A DNA stretch of 64,000 bases, taken from assembly GCA_964648295.1 (NCBI GenBank), contig CAZYNH010000003.1, forward strand, positions 62,001 through 126,000. Direction: 5' to 3'. The DNA comes from UBA4055 sp964648295. Lineage in GTDB: Bacteria > UBA4055. This document shows, piece after piece, positions 48,886 to 57,749 of the stretch; positions within the stretch are counted from its first letter, which is position 1, and the number at the start of each line of letters is the position of its first letter. Under the pieces are notes generated by a model. The model was not told where the DNA came from, did not search any database, and saw nothing but the letters and a program-made list of their open reading frames with translations. Position numbers and translations under genes: made by a program.

Positions 48886-50058
48886 TTATAAACTCATCTT
48901 CAATATTGCGAGAACTTCATCCTTCCCGAGCTTCTTGAATGTGCCGAGATCACCAAAGACGACGGCTTTTTCAGCCATTTCTTCAAGTCGTTTACTATCA
49001 ATACCGAATTCCGATAATGTTGAAGGCATTCCGATCGAATCGAAAAAATTGGCAGTTCTGTCGATCCCCTCGAGAGCGGTTTCGATGTCAGTTTTTCCGT
49101 GTGAGGAAATACCCCAGACATTTCTCGCGTAATCGAGAAATTTGGGCAGTGAATCGTCGTCAAGGACGAACTTCATCCAGTTGGGGAAGAGGACGGCGAG
49201 TCCGGCGCCGTGGCTGATGTCGTAGATCGCGCTTACCTCGTGCTCGATCATGTGCGTGGCCCAATCGGTCATTTTTCCGTAGGTTAAAAGCTGATTCAGA
49301 GCAAGAGTCCCGGCCCACAGGATGTTGGCGCGGGCTTCGTAATCTTCGGGATCTTTCATGACCTTGGGCGCATAGTGAATTACCGCTCTCATTACAGCTT
49401 CTGCGAGCCTGTCGGAAAGGTATGCGCTCTTTGTGGGGCTGAAGTACTGCTCGAAAACATGCACCATGATATCAACGATGCCCGCGGCTGTGTGGTAGGC
49501 CGGCACGGAGTATGTGTAAACAGGATCGAGCACGGCGAACTTCGGTTTGAGCCATTCGTGCCTGAAAGGAAGTTTCCGTTCCGTTTCATCGTCGGAGATG
49601 ATCGAGCCCCAGTTGGTCTCGGATCCGGTGGCGGCGAGGGTCAGAACGACCCCTAAAGGCAGAGGCGTTTTTTCAAGCTTCGCTTTGCGGAGATAAAAGT
49701 CCCACGGGTCGCCGTCATAAACGGCTCCCGCCGCCATGCCTTTGCAGGCGTCAATGACGCTGCCGCCGCCTGCCGCCAGGATGAAGTCGAGACCGTTCTC
49801 GCGGATGATCTTTACACCTTCGCGGACGCTTGATATGCGTGGATTCGGTTTTATTCCTGAAAGCTCTCTAAAATAAATTCCGTTTTCATTTAACAGCTTT
49901 ACAATACTATCGTAAACCCCGTTGTTTTTTATGCTTCCGCCGCCGTAAACGAGTAGAATTCTCGTACCGCTGAATTTTCTGATATATCCCGCAAGGCCGT
50001 TAACCGTATCTTTACCGAAATATACTTCGGTCGGCAGCGACATAGTGAAATTAAGCAT
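48886..50058 (-). CDS. Iron-containing alcohol dehydrogenase (butanol dehydrogenase type)
   Basis: A 390-residue group III dehydrogenase. The NAD(P)-binding G-G-G-S motifs (V-Y-G-G-G-S and A-A-G-G-G-S-V-I-D) and the metal ligands are visible: Asp in G-I-V-D-I-M-V-H, the His in V-H-V-F-E, then M-I-E-H-E and D-I-S-H-G-A-G-L-A. It reduces aldehydes to alcohols and fits a fermentative metabolism. It stands eight bases downstream of the PBP4 gene on the same strand. Confidence 0.92.
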   Translation of the reverse strand: MLNFTMSLPTEVYFGKDTVNGLAGYIRKFSGTRILLVYGGGSIKNNGVYDSIVKLLNENGIYFRELSGIKPNPRISSVREGVKIIRENGLDFILAAGGGSVIDACKGMAAGAVYDGDPWDFYLRKAKLEKTPLPLGVVLTLAATGSETNWGSIISDDETERKLPFRHEWLKPKFAVLDPVYTYSVPAYHTAAGIVDIMVHVFEQYFSPTKSAYLSDRLAEAVMRAVIHYAPKVMKDPEDYEARANILWAGTLALNQLLTYGKMTDWATHMIEHEVSAIYDISHGAGLAVLFPNWMKFVLDDDSLPKFLDYARNVWGISSHGKTDIETALEGIDRTANFFDSIGMPSTLSEFGIDSKRLEEMAEKAVVFGDLGTFKKLGKDEVLAILKMSL

Positions 50059-50066
50059 AGGTTCCC

Positions 50067-51572
50067 CTAATAATTGTTGGCAAAGTATATGAGAATGTCT
50101 TCGAAAATGGAGTTCGACCGGGTCCTTGTCAGATCAAAATAATTGTTTATTACGGAAAAGGCTATGCGCCTGTTGTTCTTCGTGTATAAATATCCTGAAA
50201 GAGCGTTCACGCCTGTCATTGATCCTGTTTTTGCAAAAAGGCGGTTCTGAAGGTCGGGATGGGTCATTTTACTTATGAGAGTTCCTTCCGTACCGGGCCT
50301 GGGAAGAGAGGAGATATAGGTAATGAAATTCGGATCGTCGAACATGACAGAAAGAACTTTTATGAACTTGTCGGCCGAAAAGAAATTCATTCTCGAAAGG
50401 CCGCTGCCGTCACTTAGAGTAAAATTATCTATCCCGAAAAGGGTTTTATAAAGGTCAGAGTTTATTTTGAGAAGATTATTGTAGTTAAGAGGTATCCTCT
50501 CAAGGGAATCAGTGAGAGCAGAGTCGGTCGAAAACACCTTGGCGGTCTCCCTGAAGATCTGTTCAGCATACAGGTTGTTGCTTTCTCCGCTGCATTTATC
50601 GATCATTCTGTACAGGCTGTCGCTGAATATTGTGCAGATGTGTATTTTTGTTGTGTCATTATTTAAAACTGTCTTATCCCTTATCCTTACCCCGTTTTTT
50701 TCCAGATGTTCTTTCAGGTTTATCCTGTAGAATTTGTCGGGATCGTTGACCGTAACGAATCCTGAGGATGTATTTTTAAAAGTTGATCTGACTATCACGG
50801 AATCTGTGCCTATTATCCTGTTGAAGGCCGCTTTTTTTATATCGGGGATCGTGTCTCTTTTAAGTATGAAAGGGTAGAACGGAGTAATTTCGGTATTTTC
50901 GTTTTTGAGTACGATCTTTGAAAGGTTCTCATGGAAGGTAAGAGGAGAGACCGGCGCCGCGTAGTAGACAGGAAGGTCGTCAATGTCCCAGCCTCTTCCG
51001 AATGCCTCTTCCTGCCTGAAACGATTAAGCGGTATAATTTTCCCCTCAATATAATCAATGCCCCGGGAAAGTCTTAATTCTCTGATTAGAGGTTCGAATT
51101 CCTTCAAAGACCTGTCTTTCAAAAAATTTCCCGCCGTGGAAGGGTCTCCCGTGCCTTTGACATAAAGGTTGCCCATGAGAAGATTGAGTTTTCTGTCTAT
51201 GTGGCCGTCGGTATAGAATTCCGTTCTGAATCTGTAGTCGGGTCCCAGTACCTTGATTGCAGCAGCTGTTGTTACCAGTTTGAGATTTGAAGCGGGCAGA
51301 AGGTTTTTATTACGGTTGTATTCGAAAAGGATATCCTTTGAGTCGAGATCATAGAATACCACCGACCAAACGCCGCTTCTGGGGTCAGTCAGTGCTGAGA
51401 ATTCCTTTGGAAGATCGGCGACATTAATGTCTCTGACGACCAGCCTTTCGGTTTTGCTCTTTTGAGCCGCCTGATCATCATAAGACCCGTTCCCGAGCTC
51501 TTTTGATCCCGAACAGGAGAGAATTATTAGCGGCAGAATAAAAACAGTTATGTATTTGGGGAAAAACTTCAT
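50067..51572 (-). CDS. dacB: D-alanyl-D-alanine carboxypeptidase/endopeptidase (PBP4, peptidase S13)
   Basis: A 501-residue lipoprotein (signal ending L-I-I-L-S-C). The three penicillin-binding motifs are present: S-N-L-K (SxxK), S-N-N (SxN, in G-E-S-N-N-L) and A-K-T-G-S (KTG). The insertion between the first two motifs is typical of class C PBP4 enzymes. It trims or cleaves peptidoglycan crosslinks in the periplasm. Its start overlaps the stop of the upstream regulatory-domain gene by four bases, so the pair is co-translated. Confidence 0.9.
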   Translation of the reverse strand: MKFFPKYITVFILPLIILSCSGSKELGNGSYDDQAAQKSKTERLVVRDINVADLPKEFSALTDPRSGVWSVVFYDLDSKDILFEYNRNKNLLPASNLKLVTTAAAIKVLGPDYRFRTEFYTDGHIDRKLNLLMGNLYVKGTGDPSTAGNFLKDRSLKEFEPLIRELRLSRGIDYIEGKIIPLNRFRQEEAFGRGWDIDDLPVYYAAPVSPLTFHENLSKIVLKNENTEITPFYPFILKRDTIPDIKKAAFNRIIGTDSVIVRSTFKNTSSGFVTVNDPDKFYRINLKEHLEKNGVRIRDKTVLNNDTTKIHICTIFSDSLYRMIDKCSGESNNLYAEQIFRETAKVFSTDSALTDSLERIPLNYNNLLKINSDLYKTLFGIDNFTLSDGSGLSRMNFFSADKFIKVLSVMFDDPNFITYISSLPRPGTEGTLISKMTHPDLQNRLFAKTGSMTGVNALSGYLYTKNNRRIAFSVINNYFDLTRTRSNSIFEDILIYFANNY

Positions 51573-52063
51573 TTTTTTCTGAAAAAGTGGATGAACCGTT
51601 CCCAGAAACCTACTCTTGTGTTGACCCTGATCTTACCTTTGAGCGCAGGCGGAGACACATTCTGCACAACGAACATTTCGGACATTGAGAGATCGCGCGT
51701 TCTGATCATGGAGTCAAAATCGTCCATCTTCTTGTCAACCTCTATTGCCTGGAGCTGATATTCGGTCGGTTCGAGCACGAACTCAATATCAGTTACAGCA
51801 TCCTTCCTTACCTCGATCCCTCTGGCGAATTCGTCCATGAAACCTATGTGCGAGCACCTTAGAATATAGCGGCCCACAGGTACGCCCCGGATCACGAATC
51901 TACCCTTCTCGTCTGTCGCGGACCCCAGACTGGTGCCGATCACGGTGATATTCGCCTCGGAAAGTATGCCGTTTTCAGTACTTATCACATTACCTCTGAT
52001 TATGCCGGTAGAGAAGGCTGTTCCGATCACGGCGAGCAGGATAATTAAGGAGATCTTTTTCAT
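51569..52063 (-). CDS. Secreted carboxypeptidase-regulatory-like (plug-type) domain protein
   Basis: A 164-residue protein from the ATG at 52063 (GAGG upstream). A signal peptide covers residues 1-~20. The remainder has one CarboxypepD_reg-like beta-sandwich (G-I-I-R-G-N-V ... D-E-K-G-R-F-V-I-R-G-V-P-V-G-R-Y) like the N terminus of TonB-dependent receptors, but no barrel follows; the protein ends with a short basic tail. It is not a truncation, since its end overlaps the PBP4 start. Function unknown. Confidence 0.75.
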   Translation of the reverse strand: MKKISLIILLAVIGTAFSTGIIRGNVISTENGILSEANITVIGTSLGSATDEKGRFVIRGVPVGRYILRCSHIGFMDEFARGIEVRKDAVTDIEFVLEPTEYQLQAIEVDKKMDDFDSMIRTRDLSMSEMFVVQNVSPPALKGKIRVNTRVGFWERFIHFFRKK

Positions 52064-52144
52064 ATTAAGAAACCTCATTTTAGAAATTCAACTAAATTTA
52101 CGCTGATTTGTTCTTAAAACAAAATAAAAAAAGAAGTATTTTAC

Positions 52145-52174
52145 TTGATTTGAGGATATGATTAATGTTATATT
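52145..52174 (+). promoter_or_regulatory. Promoter (TTGATT, 18 bases, TATATT)
   Basis: TTGATT at 52145-52150 and TATATT at 52169-52174 precede the small gene at 52206 with its AGGAG site. Confidence 0.6.
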
Positions 52175-52205
52175 TTCAAGTCGGAATTTGCACGCAGGAG
52201 ATCTT

Positions 52206-52436
52206 ATGCATGAAAAGCAGTTAATGGAAGCGGTGCTGAACTACCTTAGAAGGAACGGCCCGGCATCTGTTTTTAAAGCGCTGAAGGAGTCGGTCGGGGA
52301 GCAGGAAGCTTCACAGTATGCCAATGAGATCGAATACGCGCTGGAACGGAAAGACCTTATTGATCTCAGGGGTTCCGCGGAAGGAAAAATGACCGCAGAG
52401 ATCACGACTAAAGGCAAAATGTATCTCGACGAATAG
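52206..52436 (+). CDS. Small winged-helix-like protein, function unknown
   Basis: A 76-residue protein from the ATG at 52206, supported by AGGAG seven bases upstream and a promoter 32 bases before; an earlier frame start at 52158 lies within the promoter region. Helical content and the ending I-T-T-K-G-K-M-Y-L-D resemble winged-helix proteins, and V-F-K-A-L-K-E-S could be a recognition region. No confident family. It converges on the phosphoglycerate mutase gene. Confidence 0.6.
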   Translation: MHEKQLMEAVLNYLRRNGPASVFKALKESVGEQEASQYANEIEYALERKDLIDLRGSAEGKMTAEITTKGKMYLDE

Positions 52437-52437
52437 A

Positions 52438-53646
52438 TTATTTTATACCGAATAACGCTTTAATGAACATATCGCCTTCGATCAGTCCGTAGTATCCTTT
52501 TTCTACGGATTTTTCATTGTATTCTGTAACGCCGTCAGGTTCCTCATCAGGCCTGTAGATCACGAAAGGCACCGGATCGTGAACATGGGTTCTCACATCG
52601 CACGGGGTCGCGTGGTCGGGAGTCAGCGCAATGGCGACAGGTTCTTCGAACTTCGCGGTCTCTTCCATGATGTATTTCAGAGCTCTCTTATCAAGATATT
52701 CAAGCGACTTTATCTTCAGTTCTGCGTTCCCCTCGTGGCCGGCCTCGTCGGTGGCTTCAACATGAAGATACACAAGGTCGTGAGTTTTTAAAGCTTCGAC
52801 GGCGGCTTTCGCCTTACCTTCGTAATTGGTCGTATAGAGGCCGGTCGCGCCTTGGACATGAATAACATCCATTCCCGCGTAGACTCCGATCCCGTAGAGG
52901 AGATCGACCGCGGAAATGACCGCGCCGGTTTTGCCGTACAGCTCCTTTAAGGTCTTCATCTCGGGCTTGTAGCCGGCCGACCAGAACCAGACCGAATTGG
53001 CCGGGTCTTTTCCCGCCGCGACCCTTTTTTTATTCACCGGGTGATCCGCCAGTATCTTCTGCGATCTTAAAATGAGGTCTGCAAGTACGCGGCAGGTATC
53101 AACTGCGGCGGGATCGGCGGCTTCGGGCATGACCGAAGCGAAAGGCGTGCCGGGGACATCGTGCGGAGGAGTCAGCTTGAGCTCCTTTCTGCCGTTCTTT
53201 AACACGAATAGATGTCTGTAGCTCACGCCCTTATGGAATTTCATTCTTTCATTCGAAAATTCTTTGTTCAGCGCCTCAATAAGCTCATGCGCCTCCTCCG
53301 ATGAAATGTGGCCCGCGGAGTGGTTCTTTATATTTCCGTTCTCTATACATATCAGGTTGCATCTCATCGCGAGATCGTCGGGATCGAGTTTTACGCCCAT
53401 GCTCGCCGCTTCAAGCACTCCGCGCCCCTGATAGACCTTCCTCACATCGTAGCCGAGAACGGCCATGTTCGCGACCTCGCTCCCCGGCGGAAGATCGTCG
53501 GGCACGGTTTTAAAAAGCCCGCATCTTCCCATTTTCGCGAGTTTGTGTATATTCGGTATATCCGCGGTCATTAACGGCGTTTTTCCGCCAAGCTTTTCGA
53601 TCGGGTAGTCGCTCATCCCGTCGCCCAAGACGATGATGTATTTCAT
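52438..53646 (-). CDS. apgM: 2,3-bisphosphoglycerate-independent phosphoglycerate mutase, archaeal type
   Basis: A 402-residue enzyme of the alkaline phosphatase superfamily. Visible motifs: V-L-G-D-G-M-S-D-Y-P at the N terminus (metal-binding Asp), P-P-G-S-E-V-A-N-M with the active-site serine, H-V-E-A-T-D-E-A-G-H, and T-P-D-H-A-T-P. It interconverts 3- and 2-phosphoglycerate in glycolysis. This archaeal-type form is also found in many anaerobic bacteria, sometimes annotated as phosphonopyruvate-decarboxylase-related. It lies nine bases after thrC on the same strand. Confidence 0.93.
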   Translation of the reverse strand: MKYIIVLGDGMSDYPIEKLGGKTPLMTADIPNIHKLAKMGRCGLFKTVPDDLPPGSEVANMAVLGYDVRKVYQGRGVLEAASMGVKLDPDDLAMRCNLICIENGNIKNHSAGHISSEEAHELIEALNKEFSNERMKFHKGVSYRHLFVLKNGRKELKLTPPHDVPGTPFASVMPEAADPAAVDTCRVLADLILRSQKILADHPVNKKRVAAGKDPANSVWFWSAGYKPEMKTLKELYGKTGAVISAVDLLYGIGVYAGMDVIHVQGATGLYTTNYEGKAKAAVEALKTHDLVYLHVEATDEAGHEGNAELKIKSLEYLDKRALKYIMEETAKFEEPVAIALTPDHATPCDVRTHVHDPVPFVIYRPDEEPDGVTEYNEKSVEKGYYGLIEGDMFIKALFGIK

Positions 53647-53654
53647 TTTCTTCC

Positions 53655-55019
53655 TTATTTGTAGTTTTTCAGAAGGTATTTCTTAAAATCTGCGTATTCT
53701 GTCTTTATCCTGTCGTAGCTCTCCTTTCTGCTCTCGATGCCCTCAAGGCTTTTCGGGAGGTCAGGATCGAAACCGAGAAGCTTTATTATCTGTTCGGGGA
53801 ATTTTGCGGGATGCGCGGTCTCCAGTGATATATAGAGCTGTTCTTTGTCATCGCCGTGCGCATTAATGTACTCGTGCAGACCCGCCCAGCCCACCGCGCC
53901 GTGAGGTTCCAGCAGGAGTTCGTGCTCTTTCCATGCGTCTTTTATTGTTTCCCTGGTGAGCTTATCCGTGACGCTGTAAGCGGAGATCTCCTTTTTCATC
54001 AGTTTGTCGTCGGGCTTTTTCTTTATTTCGCCTTTTTCGGTCATCACTCCGCCGTATAACGCGAACAGCCTGGCCATATTGCTGGGGTGGCCGACATTCA
54101 TAGCGCTCGATATACAGTTTTTCGAAGGCACGATTATATTATATTTTCCTGTCTCAATATATTTCGGGAATTCGTCGTTCTCGTTGGTCGCTATCACGAA
54201 CTTTTTGACGGGAAGCCCCATTTTCATGGCTATCACGCCGCCCATCATATCGCCGAAATTGCCCGACGGGACTGAGAATACCGCTTTTTCGCCGGCACGG
54301 TTCTTCAGTCTGGAATACGCATAGAAATAATAGACAGTCTGAGGTATAAGCCTGCCGATATTTATCGAGTTCGCTGAAGAAAGGTTGAGATGGTCCAAAT
54401 CCTTATCCGCGAAAGCAGTCTTGACCAGAGCCTGACAGTCGTCGAATTTTCCGTCAAGCGAGATAATCTGAATATTTTTACCCAGGGTCGTCATCTGTTT
54501 TCTCTGCCTGGCCGTTACCTCTTTTTCGGGGAAGAGGACTAAAGCCTTGATATTGTTCAGCCCGTAGTATGCGCTCGCTATAGCGCTCCCCGTGTCCCCC
54601 GAAGTGGCTGTCAGAATAAGAAGTTTCTTTTTATCTTTTGTAAGGTAATAGTTCATCAGCCTGCCCATCATTCTTGCGGCGAAGTCCTTGAATGAAGCGG
54701 TCGGCCCCTGATCGAGCCTCATGACATATTTTCTTTCGTACACGCTTTCGAGAGGCACATCGAAATCATAGGCGTCCCTGCACAGCTTTTTCAGATCAGC
54801 GGCGGGTATTTCGCCTTTGATGAACTTATGGATCACTTTATAGGCGATCTCCCAGTAGGGCATTCCGGAAAATCGGTCGATCTCTTCCGGCGTGAACTGA
54901 GGGATGCTTACAGGCATATAAAGGCCTTTATCCGGGGCTATTCCTTTCAACAGCGCTTCTTTAAAAGTAACATGTTCCGCCTTAAGGTTCGTTGAGTAAT
55001 AGATCAGGGAATTTTTCAT
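53655..55019 (-). CDS. thrC: Threonine synthase
   Basis: A 454-residue PLP enzyme converting O-phosphohomoserine to threonine. The N-terminal domain (Y-Y-S-T-N-L-K-A ... V-T-F-K-E-A-L-L-K-G) and the PLP lysine in G-P-T-A-S-F-K-D-F-A-A-R are present, followed by T-A-T-S-G-D-T-G-S-A and the V-P-S-G-N-F-G-D cofactor loop. Length matches the longer, bacterial class. It is transcribed with apgM; other threonine genes are not adjacent. Confidence 0.95.
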   Translation of the reverse strand: MKNSLIYYSTNLKAEHVTFKEALLKGIAPDKGLYMPVSIPQFTPEEIDRFSGMPYWEIAYKVIHKFIKGEIPAADLKKLCRDAYDFDVPLESVYERKYVMRLDQGPTASFKDFAARMMGRLMNYYLTKDKKKLLILTATSGDTGSAIASAYYGLNNIKALVLFPEKEVTARQRKQMTTLGKNIQIISLDGKFDDCQALVKTAFADKDLDHLNLSSANSINIGRLIPQTVYYFYAYSRLKNRAGEKAVFSVPSGNFGDMMGGVIAMKMGLPVKKFVIATNENDEFPKYIETGKYNIIVPSKNCISSAMNVGHPSNMARLFALYGGVMTEKGEIKKKPDDKLMKKEISAYSVTDKLTRETIKDAWKEHELLLEPHGAVGWAGLHEYINAHGDDKEQLYISLETAHPAKFPEQIIKLLGFDPDLPKSLEGIESRKESYDRIKTEYADFKKYLLKNYK

Positions 55020-55191
55020 AATCTCCTCAAGTTTATTTTGTATGCAAATCTATGAATTTAAATGAGGTTCCGCAACTTTTAATGGAGAGTTTTTGTTAAT
55101 ATTGTTCTTGATATTCGGGCTAAATGTTTTTATTTATCTAAACAGGGGAACGCGAAGCTGATTAATTTATAATAGAAAAAAGGAGGAGTAA

Positions 55192-56433
55192 ATGAAGTAC
55201 AAGCTGTTATCCGAAAGGGACATGAAAGCGATTGACGCACTGAAGGAATTTCACGGCGGGGCTAAAAAGATCAGTAGAACGATCGAGGAGATGAAAAAGT
55301 TCGAGACGCGAAAAAAGATACTTAAGGAAAAGGGCTTCGGAGATATGATAGCCGATGCCGAAAAGCTGATCAAAAAATTCCCTAAACTGCCTGATTTTGA
55401 AAAAGAGAACAAGATCAAATACAACAATAAATTAGGGATAGCAAGAAGTCAGGTCTCTGGTTTTCAGGGTGCTTATGTTACTCACAATTTTATGAAAAAG
55501 GTCGTAAAGACGGCAAAAACGAATCCTGTGTTCATTCCAGCCGAGATGATAGCTGTCGTACCGATGACCGATCATTATGTTTATTCCGGCGATCTGATGG
55601 CTACTCTCTGCATGACAGAGAATATCATGGGAGCTCAGAAGTACTGCAGCACCAACCTGATCGGAATCCCCCAGCCGGAAAAAAGATTTAAAGAGCTTGA
55701 AAAAGTTACGGGCGAAAAATTCGACAGAGCTAAGATAGATAAAGCTAACTCTGCGCTGATCCTGAAAAATCAGGGAACCTTTTTCGGGAACTTCGGAGGC
55801 ATCGAGGTGGCGAACAGCAATCACCTGATCTATCTGGACGGTGTAACAAGGTACGCAAAAGAGACCGGCGGCGACTTTTACTTAAATCCGAGCTGGAGCA
55901 CGATAATCGCGGCCTGCTATTACGCAAAAGACATACCGAACCTGACTTTCAAAGTGTCAATGCTTCTTTCGACCCAGACTACAATGCAGTTCAGAATGCT
56001 ACTCAATATAATCAACGAATATATCAGAAAAGACGGCACAACACCGATCTACGAGATCAACATCGGCAACGGCGCGGACCCGGACACTTTCATCACCTGC
56101 TCAAAAGAGCTTAAAGCCAGCGGAATAAAAGGTATCAGCCTCGCCGCGCACATGAGGATAAATCCTGATCTGGGTATGGCCGGATTCGACTGGACAAAAA
56201 ATGCGTACAAAGTTCTGGAAAGCGGAACGGACATTACCTACAAATATGAAAGTGACGGAACCGCGAGAGAGCTTGACACGATGGCGGCGTATTTTGTTTC
56301 TGATGAAGAAAGGAATAAGCTTGCGGAAAAGATCGGCGATGTGATCTATTATAAATCTCTCAAAGCTACGACCGACGGTATGGACTTTATGAAAAAGGGT
56401 ATTAGAACACAGTTCGGCAAAGGATCCCTATAA
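55192..56433 (+). CDS. Conserved-looking protein paired with an aminotransferase, function not recognised
   Basis: A 413-residue soluble protein. An AAGGAGGAG ribosome site precedes the ATG, indicating strong translation. The first ~80 residues are helical and lysine-rich. The rest reads like an alpha/beta enzyme: S-G-F-Q-G-A-Y-V-T-H-N-F, H-Y-V-Y-S-G-D-L-M, N-I-G-N-G-A-D-P-D-T-F-I, G-I-K-G-I-S-L-A-A-H-M-R, with no signature I can place. The 12-base gap to the PLP aminotransferase implies they act together, perhaps in amino acid metabolism. I do not assign a function. Confidence 0.7.
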   Translation: MKYKLLSERDMKAIDALKEFHGGAKKISRTIEEMKKFETRKKILKEKGFGDMIADAEKLIKKFPKLPDFEKENKIKYNNKLGIARSQVSGFQGAYVTHNFMKKVVKTAKTNPVFIPAEMIAVVPMTDHYVYSGDLMATLCMTENIMGAQKYCSTNLIGIPQPEKRFKELEKVTGEKFDRAKIDKANSALILKNQGTFFGNFGGIEVANSNHLIYLDGVTRYAKETGGDFYLNPSWSTIIAACYYAKDIPNLTFKVSMLLSTQTTMQFRMLLNIINEYIRKDGTTPIYEINIGNGADPDTFITCSKELKASGIKGISLAAHMRINPDLGMAGFDWTKNAYKVLESGTDITYKYESDGTARELDTMAAYFVSDEERNKLAEKIGDVIYYKSLKATTDGMDFMKKGIRTQFGKGSL

Positions 56434-56445
56434 AAAGAGGTAGGT

Positions 56446-57681
56446 ATGATAAAGAACTGGAAAGAAAGGTTTTCCGATAACGCGAAGGACTACGAAGGCT
56501 ACCCGATAGGGAAGACCCTAAAGCTTATCGCGAACAACCCCGATATAATTTCTCTTGCCGGGGGACTGCCTTCGCCGGATGTTTTTCAGAAACAGGAAGT
56601 GAGGCTGGCTTCGATCAAAGCTCTCGACGGAAAAAAGATCGATTCTGTCATGCAGTATTCTTCCATACCCGGAGAAAAGTCCCTTTTCGAGGCTATCATA
56701 AACTATCTGAAGCGGGATAATATAAAGGTTAAAGAAGAGAACATTCTGATAACAACTTCGGGTCAGCACGGTCTCGATCTTGCGGGAAGGCTGTTTTTAA
56801 ACCCCGGCGATACGGTCATGCTCGACAGGCCGACATTCGCAGGTTCTATCGTGGCTTTCGATCTTAACAGGCCGAAATACATCGGATGCGACATTGAAGA
56901 GGACGGATCGGATGTGAAAGGTTTTAGGAAAAAACTCGGGGCGCTTAAGAAAAAAGGCGGTAAAATGCCCAAATTCATATATGTCGTTCCCGATTTCCAG
57001 AACCCGACAGGCATATCCATGAGCGTGGCAAAAAGGGAGGCTCTTCTTGAACTCAGCTATGAATTCGGCATCCCGGTAATAGAGGACAGCCCGTACAAAG
57101 ATCTGAGATACTACGGAAAGATACCTCCTTCGATCTTCTCGATCGACCAAAAAAAGTTCAAAGGCACAAATGTCATCGGCCTCTACACTTTCTCCAAGAT
57201 ATTCTGCCCCGGAATGAGGGTCGGTTTCAACATAGGGCCTGAGGAAGTTATAAAAAAGATGTGCAATATTAAGGAAGGAAACATTTTAAACACGCCTAAA
57301 TACAATCAGGATATCTGCGCCGCTTACCTTGCGGAAATGGATATAGAAAAGCATTTCGACAATTGCAGAAAGTACTATAAAGAAAAACTCAAGCTGTTTT
57401 TGGGAGCCATGGAAAAGAATTTTCCGAAAGGCTCGGGCGTGAGCTGGACGAAACCCGAAGGCGGACTTTTCCTGTGGGTAACGGTGCCTGATCACATTGA
57501 CACGGAAAAGCTCTTTTACGATGCGGTCGAAAAATACAAGGTCGCGTTCGTGCCCGGATGGCAGTTCTATGGCGGAAAGCCGGAAAAGAACCACATGAGG
57601 CTCAATTTCTCCTATTCGTCAAAAGAGCAGCTCGTAGAAGCAGTTCAAAGGCTCGCCAAGTGCATAAAAGCTCATAAATAA
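56446..57681 (+). CDS. PLP-dependent aminotransferase, class I/II (2-aminoadipate transaminase-like)
   Basis: A 411-residue fold-type I aminotransferase of the MocR/AadA-like subgroup. Motifs: S-L-A-G-G-L-P-S-P-D near the N terminus, T-T-S-G-Q-H-G-L-D, P-D-F-Q-N-P-T-G, the PLP lysine in T-F-S-K-I-F-C-P-G-M-R, and a C-terminal M-R-L-N-F-S-Y substrate-carboxylate arginine region. No N-terminal GntR regulator domain. It is co-transcribed with the unknown gene 12 bases upstream. The substrate is unproven. Confidence 0.85.
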   Translation: MIKNWKERFSDNAKDYEGYPIGKTLKLIANNPDIISLAGGLPSPDVFQKQEVRLASIKALDGKKIDSVMQYSSIPGEKSLFEAIINYLKRDNIKVKEENILITTSGQHGLDLAGRLFLNPGDTVMLDRPTFAGSIVAFDLNRPKYIGCDIEEDGSDVKGFRKKLGALKKKGGKMPKFIYVVPDFQNPTGISMSVAKREALLELSYEFGIPVIEDSPYKDLRYYGKIPPSIFSIDQKKFKGTNVIGLYTFSKIFCPGMRVGFNIGPEEVIKKMCNIKEGNILNTPKYNQDICAAYLAEMDIEKHFDNCRKYYKEKLKLFLGAMEKNFPKGSGVSWTKPEGGLFLWVTVPDHIDTEKLFYDAVEKYKVAFVPGWQFYGGKPEKNHMRLNFSYSSKEQLVEAVQRLAKCIKAHK

Positions 57682-57694
57682 ATTTCTCTATCTC

Positions 57695-57740
57695 TTGCTT
57701 TTGCGGTGAATATGTGTTATATTTACCGCAAAAGTTGCGG
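57695..57740 (+). promoter_or_regulatory. Promoter of the Fic gene with an inverted-repeat operator around the -10
   Basis: TTGCTT (57695-57700), 17 bases, TATATT (57718-57723). The 9-base arms TTTTGCGGT (57699-57707) and ACCGCAAAA (57725-57733) are perfect complements and flank the -10 hexamer. A further half-site TTGCGG (57735-57740) makes a second, tighter palindrome CCGCAA-AAG-TTGCGG. A repressor, possibly the Fic protein's own winged-helix tail, could occupy it. Confidence 0.65.
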
Positions 57741-57749
57741 AGAATAATC

